This document shows positions 1-7,210 of a stretch of 12,288 nucleotides of DNA, piece after piece (positions within the stretch are counted from its first letter, which is position 1; every line of letters starts with the position of its first letter). The DNA is taken from contig CAZUAH010000419.1 of the NCBI GenBank assembly GCA_964617665.1, positions 1 to 12,288 of the forward strand, read 5' to 3'. Under the pieces are notes generated by a model, which was given only the letters and a program-made list of their open reading frames with translations, ran no database searches and was not told the origin of the DNA. The DNA is from JADHUC01 sp964617665 (GTDB taxonomy: Bacteria > Planctomycetota > Planctomycetia > Pirellulales > Pirellulaceae). The position numbers and the translations under genes were made by a program.

Positions 1-83
1 GGTGTCCCCCGGTTTGCGGGGGGGGGGGGGGTTTTTTGTGGGCGGGCGTGGCGGCCGGGGGGGGCGGGGGGGGGCGGGCCCAC
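1..83. other. G-rich low-complexity edge, probably poor-quality contig end
   Basis: This stretch consists almost entirely of runs of G broken by single bases, including one run of 14 G (positions 18-31) and several of 8-9. It lies directly beside a repeat whose full copy at 6005-6082 has a left arm of similar but ordered composition. The most economical reading is a homopolymer-damaged version of the missing repeat arm at an assembly end. A true G-quadruplex-forming tract cannot be excluded from sequence alone. Confidence 0.6.
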
Positions 84-134
84 GCCCGAAACCCCGGGGC
101 TTCCCTCGCTGACGCTCGGTCCAGCCCCGGCCAC
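84..134 (-). repeat. Partial copy of a dispersed GC-rich palindromic repeat
   Basis: These 51 bases match the reverse complement of 6007-6057 at 50 of 51 positions, the single difference being in the core GACGCTC(G/A)GTCC. The copy retains one arm (GGACC...GGCCAC side) and the central CCCCGGGG core. The second arm should lie to the left, inside the degraded G-rich tract. Two copies this similar in one window point to a REP-like intergenic family in this genome. Confidence 0.85.
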
Positions 135-377
135 GCAATCTGACATTGATCGATAGACGATCCAGTAGGTCATGCGCGTCACGCCTGGACCTCCCGTTCT
201 TTTTCACAGCCGACGAGCCCGGCGTTCTGGAGACCCGAAGTATCGGCATTCCACTTTTTTCGCTATATTCTCGGTTTGCTCGACGAATAGACTCGTTGAG
301 GTCGAACTTCCCGCCAATTTGCGACGTATGCGGACAATGGCCTGTACACGGCGTCCGTCCCGAGAAAGTACTGCTAG
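135..377. other. Intergenic region upstream of lepB, no gene recognised
   Basis: Nothing here reads as a conserved gene. The open frames crossing it run on into lepB in the wrong frame and encode arginine-rich shadow peptides. A TATATT at 264-269 resembles a -10 box but has no acceptable -35 at 16-18 bp, so no promoter is called. The promoter for lepB should nevertheless lie here or further left. Confidence 0.4.
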
Positions 378-2183
378 ATGAACAAATCCAGACCGAGCGT
401 CTCCGGAAAGGCGGCGCTGAATCTCAAGAAGATAGTAGAAGAGAAACCCAAAGAAGCCAGCGGCCGAGCGACGCGAGAGACGATCGAATCGATTGTGGTT
501 GCTGTGATTCTGGCCTTTCTATTTCGTGCCTTCATCGCCGAAGCGTTCGTCATTCCCACCGGCTCGATGGCGTCTACGCTGCAAGGCCGCCACATGGAAG
601 TGGCTTGCGAGGAGTGCGGATACGAGTATCGCACCGGCGCGAGTTGTGAAAACAAGACGAACAACGGTCGGGTAGTGGCAAGCACATGTCCGATTTGTCG
701 CTATACGATGATCCTGGACAAGAAGGACTCGCCCAACGAGAGGTCTTTCAACGGCGACCGGATTCTGGTCAGTAAATTCACCTACGAGTTCAGCGACCCA
801 GACCGTTGGGATGTGATTGTCTTTAAGTTCCCCGGCAACGCCAAACAGAACTACATCAAGCGGCTTGTAGGAAAGCCGAACGAGACAATTCTGATTCGCC
901 ACGGCGACATCTTCGCGCGGGACAACAAGAATGGCGACGGCAAGTTTCACATCGCCCGCAAACCCCCACGCAAGCTGAGAGCGATGCTGCAGTTGGTGCA
1001 CGATACCGACTATCGATCCCCGCAGTTGACCAAGGCAGGCTGGCCGCCCCGCTGGCAGGATTGGAAGTCGTCCGACGCACCCGCTTGGCGGCAAGCCCCA
1101 GGGGGACATGGCTGCGAAACGGCTGGATTACCGGAAGAGGAAGTCTGGCTGCGTTACCGGCACGTGGTTCCTTCGGAAGAGGACTGGGAGGAGATCAGAG
1201 GAGGAAGAGCACCCCAACGTCTTGCAGATGGCCAAATAACGGGCCAGTTGGTTACCGACCACTACGCGTACAACGACGGCGTAGAATACTCGGAGGATGT
1301 GCCTGGGATGTCGCGAAGAAAGCTCCGGGAGATCATGGGAATACACGGCATGAGACCCACGGGGCATCACTGGGTCGGCGATTTGGCCTTCGAGTGTGAT
1401 GTGGATGTGAAGGGCGATAGCGGACAGTTGTCGTTGGAGTTGGTTGAAGGAGGCGTGCACTACACGTGCCGTATTGACGTAGCCACGGGCGAAGCAGTGC
1501 TGTCGATCGACAGCGGCAGCGAGAACTTTATCGCAGATGATGGTACCGAGTCGCAACAGCCGAAAGCGATAACCAAGATTCAGGGTGCCGGTTCGTATAG
1601 TCTGCGGTTGTCCAACTGCGACGACGAGATTCTGCTGTGGGTCAATAATCGGGTGGTCGAATTCGATGGCCCGACCACGTACAAACCGGACGACAACGGC
1701 AAACCCAAATGGAGCCAAGCCGACGCCGGTGATCTGGAGCCAGCTGGGGTAGGTGCCAAAGGTGTCGAGTTGGGAGTCACTGGATTGCGGCTGTACCGAG
1801 ATGTCTACTACGTTGCTGTAACGCCATCGTCGCCACACAACGAGTACAGTTACTTGGGAGAGATTCCAATTCCAGAGATAATGGCAAGGCCGGAGTTGTG
1901 GGCGGAAACGTCGCTGTTCGATTCTCGTCGTGACGACGCTAAGTTCACCATGGGCGAGAACGAATTTTTCCCCATGGGAGACAATAGCCCGCAGAGTCGT
2001 GATGCCCGCGTGTGGTCAAGGCCTAATCCCGGTGAAGGTTTCCCTTTCAGTGGCGCACAGCCGGACGCCCACGTCGATCGCAGGTTATTGACCGGCAAAG
2101 CGGTGTTGATTTACTGGCCGCACGCTTGGCGGCGTCCCATTCCGTTCTTGCCAAATGTGAAACGAATGGGATTGATTAGGTAG
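378..2183 (+). CDS. lepB: Type I signal peptidase with zinc ribbon and large beta-rich insertion
   Basis: This is the membrane-bound serine/lysine endopeptidase that removes signal peptides from exported proteins. One N-terminal transmembrane helix (about 37-57) is followed by the Ser motif IPTGSM, with nucleophile Ser63, then the GDRILVSK box (126-133). Lys161 in NYIKRLVG is the general base, and box E is MGDNSPQSRDAR (533-544). At 601 aa it is about twice the usual length. Two insertions explain this: a zinc ribbon (C77, C80, C104, C107) directly after the Ser box, and about 350 residues between the Lys box and box E. The second insertion includes a probable beta-sandwich (about 334-475), perhaps LamG-like. 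The ATG at 378 has only a weak GAGAAAG upstream but is the only start that gives a normal N-terminus. lptB follows after 30 bp. All catalytic residues are intact, so activity is likely. The function of the insertions is unknown. Confidence 0.93.
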   Translation: MNKSRPSVSGKAALNLKKIVEEKPKEASGRATRETIESIVVAVILAFLFRAFIAEAFVIPTGSMASTLQGRHMEVACEECGYEYRTGASCENKTNNGRVVASTCPICRYTMILDKKDSPNERSFNGDRILVSKFTYEFSDPDRWDVIVFKFPGNAKQNYIKRLVGKPNETILIRHGDIFARDNKNGDGKFHIARKPPRKLRAMLQLVHDTDYRSPQLTKAGWPPRWQDWKSSDAPAWRQAPGGHGCETAGLPEEEVWLRYRHVVPSEEDWEEIRGGRAPQRLADGQITGQLVTDHYAYNDGVEYSEDVPGMSRRKLREIMGIHGMRPTGHHWVGDLAFECDVDVKGDSGQLSLELVEGGVHYTCRIDVATGEAVLSIDSGSENFIADDGTESQQPKAITKIQGAGSYSLRLSNCDDEILLWVNNRVVEFDGPTTYKPDDNGKPKWSQADAGDLEPAGVGAKGVELGVTGLRLYRDVYYVAVTPSSPHNEYSYLGEIPIPEIMARPELWAETSLFDSRRDDAKFTMGENEFFPMGDNSPQSRDARVWSRPNPGEGFPFSGAQPDAHVDRRLLTGKAVLIYWPHAWRRPIPFLPNVKRMGLIR

Positions 2184-2200
2184 ACAAACGCTCACGTCAC

Positions 2201-2206
2201 GGAGGA
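2201..2206 (+). promoter_or_regulatory. Ribosome binding site that fixes the lptB start
   Basis: GGAGGA lies 8 nt (counting from GGAGG) before the ATG at 2214. The in-frame TTG at 2208 would be only 2 nt away, which is too close for it to serve as the start. Confidence 0.75.
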
Positions 2207-2213
2207 CTTGGCA

Positions 2214-3035
2214 ATGAAGATTCTCGAAGTCCGAGGACTGGTGAAGATTTACGGTCGCCGTCGCGTGGTGGACGGCGTGGACCTTCACGTGGAACCGGGC
2301 GAGATCGTCGGTCTGCTGGGGCCAAACGGCGCCGGAAAGACCACATGCTTCCGCATGACGTGCGGTATGATTGAACCGAGCGAGGGAAGAGTCTTCTTAA
2401 GCGGCCAAGAGGTAACCGATTGGCCCATGTTTCGTCGAGCCAAGGACGGCGGCATGGGATATCTGCCGCAGGACCCAAGCGTCTTCGCGAAGTTGAATGT
2501 CCAGCAGAATCTCTTGGGGGTGATGGAGTTGCTGGGCATGAAGCGGCGAGAACGCCGCGATCGCTGCAAGGAGTTGCTGGAGCAGTTCAAGATAACGAAA
2601 CGGCGGAAGTCGATCGCGGGTTCGCTGTCGGGCGGCGAGCGTCGACGATTAGAAATCGCACGCTGCCTGGTCTCGAACCCGAAGATTATTCTCTTGGACG
2701 AGCCGTTCACCGGCATCGATCCCGTGACCATCCAGAGCATTCAGGCGATCATCCGCAACCTGCGATCGCGAGGGATTGCGATTCTGATCACGGACCATCA
2801 AGTTCGCGAAACGTTGCAGATCACCGACCGCAGCTATGTGATCGATGAGGGCAAGGTGCTTTGTCACGGCCCCCCAGAGCATGTGGTCAACCATCCGATA
2901 GCGAAGCGAAAATATTTCGGCGATGGCATCGATATCGGTTCGCCCGGCCCTCCGCCACCACATGGTCCGCTGACCGGCAAGAAGCGACCGCGGGGAGCTA
3001 GTCAGCCGAGACGCCGGCAGTCGGATCTTGAATAG
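2214..3035 (+). CDS. lptB: LptB-type ABC transporter ATP-binding protein
   Basis: This is a cytoplasmic ATPase that, in the Lpt system, powers extraction of lipopolysaccharide from the inner membrane with LptF/G. Numbered from the ATG at 2214 (273 aa), it has Walker A GPNGAGKTT (36-44), Q-loop Gln86 in YLPQDPSVF, signature LSGGE (138-142), Walker B ILLDEP with catalytic Glu163, and switch His195 in ITDHQVRE. The FTGIDP after Walker B and the KRKYFG near residue 230 match the LptB/YhbG branch closely. Beyond the normal end (about 240 aa) is an extra tail with a run of prolines and then basic residues (KKRPRG, RRRQ), probably disordered. It is preceded by lepB with a 30-bp gap and is likely in the same transcript. 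No lptA, C, F or G is in the window, so the substrate is inferred from family similarity. Another ABC role is possible but less likely. Confidence 0.88.
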   Translation: MKILEVRGLVKIYGRRRVVDGVDLHVEPGEIVGLLGPNGAGKTTCFRMTCGMIEPSEGRVFLSGQEVTDWPMFRRAKDGGMGYLPQDPSVFAKLNVQQNLLGVMELLGMKRRERRDRCKELLEQFKITKRRKSIAGSLSGGERRRLEIARCLVSNPKIILLDEPFTGIDPVTIQSIQAIIRNLRSRGIAILITDHQVRETLQITDRSYVIDEGKVLCHGPPEHVVNHPIAKRKYFGDGIDIGSPGPPPPHGPLTGKKRPRGASQPRRRQSDLE

Positions 3036-3169
3036 CCTGCTGTCACGGATTCCGTCACCGCGATAACCGGCGTACACTTCTGGGATACTGCACCCGTTGT
3101 TTAGCCGCGTGACATAGCAACGTGGCCCGCGGTTTGGGTTTTCCGGAAGACGCGGCCTACGACACACGA

Positions 3170-5158
3170 ATGAGTGAAATGCTTTTTGCCCTGAACCAAA
3201 TCGACTATGGCGTGCTGGGGCTGTACCTGGTCGTAATGGTCCTGATCGGCCTGCACTTCAGCCGCGAACAACGCAGCAGCAAGGATTTCTTTCTCGCCGG
3301 CCGAACCATGACTTGGTTCCCGATTGGTTTGTCCGTGATGGCAACTCTGCTGTCAGCGCTCAGCTATACCGGTGTTCCTGGCGAAGCGTACTACCACGGG
3401 CTGAAACTTCTCTTGCTGCCGATCGGCATCTGGTTGACCTTGCCCATCATGGCAAAGTTCTTCTTGCCGCTGTATCAAGGTCTGAGACTATATTCTGTCT
3501 ACGAATACCTGGAACTGCGTTTCGATGCGCCGACGCGTTTGGTCAGTAGTCTGGTGTTCATTGTCTGGCGGCTTCTATGGATGGGCGGCGTTATGTACGC
3601 CCCGTGCAAAGTCTTGGTGGTGGCGGCCGGATTGGATGTCCCCATGTGGCTGCTTCTGGTCATGCTGGGAGTTGTCGGTACCGCATATACCTACCTGGGC
3701 GGCATCAAAGCGGTGATTTGGACGGACGTAATCCAGGCCCTGGTGATGTTCGGCGGGCTGGTGCTGATCATCGGTGGCGTATGGTGGAGCTTGGACGGCG
3801 GGGCCAATCGTGTCTGGGAGACGACGGTCGCCTTGGAGCGCAACCAAGTAACGGATTTCACGTTCAGTTGGTCGGACAAATGGTGTGTGTGGGGCGCCCT
3901 GCCGCATTTTGTGTTGGCCGTGCTTTCGTTCTACGTGGCCGATCAGATCACCGCCCAACGATTTCTGACAGCCAAGGACGTGCCAACCGCTCGGCGTTCG
4001 TTCGTATTGAATTGCGTAAGTGTTTCGTTCATGGGACCTGCGCTGCTGTACGTCGGTTTGTGCATGCTGGCTTTCTATCAGAACAACCCGCAATCGATGC
4101 GACCGATTTGGGTCACCAACGTCGACAACGCAACCGGTCAGTCGCTCACCTTCCCGGACACGCGGGAACGGCCATTGATCGATCCCAAAACGGGCGAGCC
4201 CAAGAAAAGCATGACGACGGGCGAAGTGATACTGGACCCAACCGACGGCAAGCCTTTGATTGCGTGGGACGAGGACCGTCTGGACGCTTCGACTATCGAG
4301 GAGCTGGTCGAACAAGGCCGCGTGCTCCGGCCGAACAGCAAAGAACCGTACGCCGAAGCTGAGGGGCTGGTCGATCCGCAAACGGAAAGGCTGGATATCG
4401 ACAAGCTGGCCATGCGAAGCGGCGACGAGGTCATCTTGCACCAGCGGGCTCAGGATGAACTCATGCCGCGCTTCATTACCGAGCACTTGCCGTTAGGCAT
4501 TGCCGGCCTGATCCTGGCCGCTCTGTTCGCCGCGTCGATGTCTTCGATGGATTCGGGCCTGAATTCGATTTGCACTCTATTCATCACCGACTTCCACCGC
4601 CGGTTGGGCATCGGTCGGAGTTGGCTAGCTGCCAAGGTAGACAAACCCGAGGAGAGTCTAGGCGAAGAGGACGAACTGAAACTCGGACGACCGTTGGTGC
4701 TCGTGATCGGCATTGCCGCGACGGTATTCTCGTTGATCGTCGCTCAGATCGGCGACATCTTCAGCATCATGATTGCCGTGGTCAACACCTTCGGCGGGCC
4801 GTTGCTGGCCATCTTTTTGTTGGGCGTTTTCACTCGACGCTGCACGGCTCGAGCGGCGCTCGTTTCGCTGGTCGCGGGTACACTATTCACCATCTGGATT
4901 ACGGTCGCCAACAGCTACACGGCCTTTGTCTGGTTGTGGCCTTTTGGAGAACGATTGGCAAGCATCTGGTCGGTGACCTTCGGAGTTGGCTTCACATTGG
5001 TCTTTGGCTATGCCGCCAGCTTCTTCATCGGCAACCGAAAACCCAAGGACCAATTACGAGGACTGGTTGTGGGCGTTGGCCAGTTGGGAAACCGCGAACC
5101 CGAGGAAATGGAAGTGATCGTCATCGAGCCCCCCGCTGACTCGGATGGCGAACGATAA
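3170..5158 (+). CDS. Sodium:solute symporter family protein with a large hydrophilic insertion
   Basis: This is a polytopic inner-membrane transporter of the SSS (SGLT/PutP) family, which couples Na+ entry to uptake of a sugar, carboxylate, amino acid or vitamin. The first helix (VLGLYLVVMVLIGLHF) is followed by DFFLAGRTMTWFPIG and SALSYTGVPGEAYY, the typical TM1-TM2 region. SMSSMDSGLNS, near residues 453-463, matches the family Na+-site helix. About a dozen hydrophobic segments are seen. Between NNPQSM (about 305) and the family motif DELMPRF (429) lie about 120 hydrophilic residues that ordinary SSS proteins lack. The ATG at 3170 is chosen because it places the N-terminus just before TM1. 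A GTG at 3122 in the same frame would add 16 non-hydrophobic residues, and neither start has a well-spaced ribosome binding site. The substrate cannot be read from the sequence, and the neighbours give no hint. Confidence 0.9.
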   Translation: MSEMLFALNQIDYGVLGLYLVVMVLIGLHFSREQRSSKDFFLAGRTMTWFPIGLSVMATLLSALSYTGVPGEAYYHGLKLLLLPIGIWLTLPIMAKFFLPLYQGLRLYSVYEYLELRFDAPTRLVSSLVFIVWRLLWMGGVMYAPCKVLVVAAGLDVPMWLLLVMLGVVGTAYTYLGGIKAVIWTDVIQALVMFGGLVLIIGGVWWSLDGGANRVWETTVALERNQVTDFTFSWSDKWCVWGALPHFVLAVLSFYVADQITAQRFLTAKDVPTARRSFVLNCVSVSFMGPALLYVGLCMLAFYQNNPQSMRPIWVTNVDNATGQSLTFPDTRERPLIDPKTGEPKKSMTTGEVILDPTDGKPLIAWDEDRLDASTIEELVEQGRVLRPNSKEPYAEAEGLVDPQTERLDIDKLAMRSGDEVILHQRAQDELMPRFITEHLPLGIAGLILAALFAASMSSMDSGLNSICTLFITDFHRRLGIGRSWLAAKVDKPEESLGEEDELKLGRPLVLVIGIAATVFSLIVAQIGDIFSIMIAVVNTFGGPLLAIFLLGVFTRRCTARAALVSLVAGTLFTIWITVANSYTAFVWLWPFGERLASIWSVTFGVGFTLVFGYAASFFIGNRKPKDQLRGLVVGVGQLGNREPEEMEVIVIEPPADSDGER

Positions 5159-5162
5159 GACG

Positions 5163-5178
5163 CGCCCGTCTGCGGGCG
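5163..5178. terminator. Small hairpin between convergent genes, possible terminator
   Basis: CGCCCG-TCTG-CGGGCG forms a 6-bp GC stem with a 4-nt loop, 4 bp after the symporter stop and 7 bp from the end of the convergent E2 gene. There is no T-run on either side, so it is only a weak candidate for a bidirectional terminator. Confidence 0.35.
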
Positions 5179-5185
5179 GTTGAGT

Positions 5186-5941
5186 TCAATCGAGGCTCGG
5201 AGGGCGCAGATTACGGCTGTCGGTGGGCAGGTGGTCGCGGTTCTGGTCCGTCCACATGGCTGCTTCGCCATCCAGCGGGCTCTGGATGTTGTAGGCCTGG
5301 TAAGTGATGATCTCCCCGATTCGTATTATCAGGTCCACAAGCCGCTCGCCGGCGGTCCAGTGATCACCGACACAGATGGCTGCCGGTTCGATGTTGGGGT
5401 GGAAGACCGGGGTAAGCATCCTGCACTTTGGGCTTTGGCGTGGGTATTCCCGAGTCAACTGGATCTCGACCAAGTGGTGATCATGGTACACCGGCTTGCC
5501 GTCAGGACCTCTTACCAATCCTCGCACATGGTACTCGACTTGGTACAACTCCGGAGGGTTGCCCGCCACGCCACGGATCTTGATGAGTGGAAAATTCCCG
5601 AATGCGAGCCGAACCTGTTCGACATCGGCCACTAGGCGGCGGATCCGCATCGGAAGTTTCTTCTTGGGCTGGGAAACTGCTGCCGCACCTCCGGCACTGA
5701 CCGAGGGTGCTGGTGATGTGACGTTTGGGACGTTTGCTCGTTGGGCGGTCGGCTGTGCATTGGTAGGCGCTGCCGTACTGCTTTCGACCTTCGGCTTACT
5801 CACAATCCGCTCGGATGGCGCACTACCGGGCTTTGGAGCCACGATTGCACATCCGCATGCTTTGCACTTGCCCTTCTGGCCCGCGACGTAGTCTGGTACG
5901 GAGAAGTGCCTGCCGCATTTAGGACACGAGAAATTGATCAT
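5186..5941 (-). CDS. E2 ubiquitin-conjugating-enzyme-like protein with N-terminal zinc ribbon
   Basis: This is a predicted E2: it would accept the ubiquitin-like modifier from E1 on a cysteine and pass it to a target, perhaps with a RING partner. Of its 251 aa, residues 1-31 are a zinc ribbon (C6, C9, C26, C29). Residues 32-97 are an Ala/Pro/Ser-rich linker, and about 98-234 have the UBC fold. In the UBC part, EYPRQSPKCRMLTPVF leads into HPN (181-183), and Cys190 in AAICVGDHW sits where the E2 catalytic cysteine lies. The following W194 and the SPLDGEAAMW helix (221-230) also match classical E2s. The ATG at 5941 is preferred over a start 18 codons upstream because a GGAG lies 10 nt before it and the zinc ribbon then begins the protein. 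It lies last in the - strand cassette, 220 bp from the RING-like gene, with a palindromic repeat between. Whether it is active cannot be shown here, but no key residue is missing. Confidence 0.85.
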   Translation of the reverse strand: MINFSCPKCGRHFSVPDYVAGQKGKCKACGCAIVAPKPGSAPSERIVSKPKVESSTAAPTNAQPTAQRANVPNVTSPAPSVSAGGAAAVSQPKKKLPMRIRRLVADVEQVRLAFGNFPLIKIRGVAGNPPELYQVEYHVRGLVRGPDGKPVYHDHHLVEIQLTREYPRQSPKCRMLTPVFHPNIEPAAICVGDHWTAGERLVDLIIRIGEIITYQAYNIQSPLDGEAAMWTDQNRDHLPTDSRNLRPPSLD

Positions 5942-6004
5942 GCGTTGCTGTCTCCAATGCCTCGTTTGCAGGATAGTGGATCGTCTTTCGGTCAATGTCA
6001 GGTT

Positions 6005-6082
6005 GGGTGGCCGGGGCTGGACTGAGCGTCAGCGAGGGAAGCCCCGGGGTTTCGGGCTTTCGCCCTCCAACCCCGGCCACCC
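6005..6082. repeat. Complete REP-like palindromic repeat
   Basis: The outer arms 6005-6021 and 6066-6082 (GGGTGGCCGGGG(C/T)TGGA and its complement) pair at 16 of 17 positions. Inside lie GCCCCGGGG and a perfect 4-bp hairpin GGGC-TTTC-GCCC (6054-6065). Positions 6007-6057 recur, inverted, at 84-134 with one mismatch. The element is intergenic, between the RING-like gene and the E2 gene. In a transcript it would fold into a strong hairpin and could attenuate transcription or protect mRNA ends. Confidence 0.88.
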
Positions 6083-6161
6083 TGGCCTCAATCTACCTGA
6101 CGATATCGATAGCCGCACAAACAGGTTGCCCTTCAACCGCAACGGGCATACATACTACTGC

Positions 6162-7196
6162 CTAAGCCATCCACAAGAAACACGACAGAATCGCCCCGAC
6201 CACGAACGCCACTATGCAAACTCCCCACACGGCGGCAAGGATATGAAACTTGGGCTGTTCGGTTTTCGCGGCGTACACGCAAGCTAGTCCGCCAACCACC
6301 AACGACGGAAAGCCACAAGTGATGATGGACATGAGTGCGGCGAGAACACTGCCTGCCAGGAGGAGGAACTCCCACGGAATCTGATCCTCGGGCGCCGCGC
6401 TGGTTGGCCGCATCATCGGGTTTGGGAGCGGAACTGGCTCGATTCCTCCCAAAGGCATACCTTGGCCGCCAATCGACAAGTCGGGACCCTGTTTCAGAGC
6501 ATCGACGTTGCGGCAGCCGTAAGCTGCACAGCCTAGGTTTTCCCCCCAACATTCCACGTGAAATGGTAGACCGCACGCGTCGCAGACGGTCAATTCGTCC
6601 TGGAGTTCGATAGGGCATTGGCAGATGCAGCAGATCTCTTCCACCGACTCTGCCGTGAATACCTCCGGGCCTTGCTCAGGCGTCGCCTTCGTGCTCGGTT
6701 TCGTTTCCGCTTGATCGACGTCGGTGCTCGCGTTCGGAATCTGTACTCGCTCGCCACAGAGCTTGCACTTGCCGTGACGTCCAGCCAGCGCCTTGCGCGC
6801 CCGAAGGCGATTTCCACACTCACAAAAGAACGTGACGGTCTTACCGGAGGCTTGATCGGCCTGCTTGGCGGAGCGTCCGGATCCACCGTTCTGCTTCGCT
6901 GCAGCTTTCTTCTCAGTGTGAGCTTGAAACACAAGCTTGGCATCCCCGATGGAGATCTGGTCACCATTTCGGAGCCAACAATGGCGTCCGGGGACACGTT
7001 CACCGTTGACCAATACCGGCTGGCCCGAATCAACGGGGATAAGGACGTAGGCGCGGCCGTCGCGACGTATCCGAGCCTGGGTCGAGGCCACTCCATCGAT
7101 GACGCAATCGCTGGAGGCACCGCTTCCTATGGATACGCGATCTTCCAACGGCATAACCGATCTTCGACTCCCGTGTTCTACAATCAGACTCGCCAT
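6162..7196 (-). CDS. FHA + zinc ribbon + RING/PHD-like membrane protein, candidate E3
   Basis: The protein is 344 aa. Residues about 1-92 are an FHA domain: VSIGSGASSDCVI, then VLVNGERV and LRNGDQISIGDAKLVF. The usual GR is GS and the usual His after Ser-Arg is Gln40, so phosphothreonine binding is doubtful. Residues 123-150 form a zinc ribbon (C125, C127, C144, C147). Residues 189-228 carry C-x2-C-x12-C-x2-C-x4-H-x2-C-x6-C-x4-C (C189, C192, C205, C208, H213, C216, C223, C228), a binuclear treble-clef pattern of prokaryotic RING/PHD type. Extra cysteines at 190 and 194 leave the first pair ambiguous. After a proline-rich linker come two or three transmembrane segments (about 275-341), which leave the domains in the cytoplasm. 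The ATG lies 14 bp after the preceding FHA gene. With E1, E2, Ubl and JAB genes beside it, an E3-like adaptor role is the natural inference. A purely structural scaffold is the alternative. Confidence 0.8.
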   Translation of the reverse strand: MASLIVEHGSRRSVMPLEDRVSIGSGASSDCVIDGVASTQARIRRDGRAYVLIPVDSGQPVLVNGERVPGRHCWLRNGDQISIGDAKLVFQAHTEKKAAAKQNGGSGRSAKQADQASGKTVTFFCECGNRLRARKALAGRHGKCKLCGERVQIPNASTDVDQAETKPSTKATPEQGPEVFTAESVEEICCICQCPIELQDELTVCDACGLPFHVECWGENLGCAAYGCRNVDALKQGPDLSIGGQGMPLGGIEPVPLPNPMMRPTSAAPEDQIPWEFLLLAGSVLAALMSIITCGFPSLVVGGLACVYAAKTEQPKFHILAAVWGVCIVAFVVGAILSCFLWMA

Positions 7197-7210
7197 AGCA
7201 CTCGGCCCTT

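Noticed and set aside
1..83. G-quadruplex regulatory element
   Set aside because: Irregular homopolymer runs at a sequence edge next to a truncated repeat are better explained by poor read quality.
241..269. Possible promoter with TATATT upstream of lepB
   Set aside because: No -35-like hexamer at 16-18 bp; a single AT-rich hexamer is not enough.
146..649. Open frame (167 aa) overlapping the lepB start
   Set aside because: It is Arg/Ser-rich, overlaps the transmembrane and Ser-box region of lepB in another frame, and has no ribosome binding site.
1128..1838. Open frame on the - strand (236 aa) within lepB
   Set aside because: It is the mirror of the LepB insertion. The lepB frame runs unbroken through it to box E, and the antisense product has no recognisable motif.
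3575..4486. Long open frame on the - strand (303 aa) opposite the symporter
   Set aside because: It lies fully opposite a gene with clear family motifs, and its product is His/Arg/Gln-rich without any domain, as expected of an antisense shadow in GC-rich DNA.
6083..6161. Possible terminator or promoter after the RING-like gene
   Set aside because: Short stems (5 bp) can be drawn around TGCCC...GGGCA, but none has a T-run. The TTGAAG/TATCGA pair has a poor spacer (19 bp) and weak matches.
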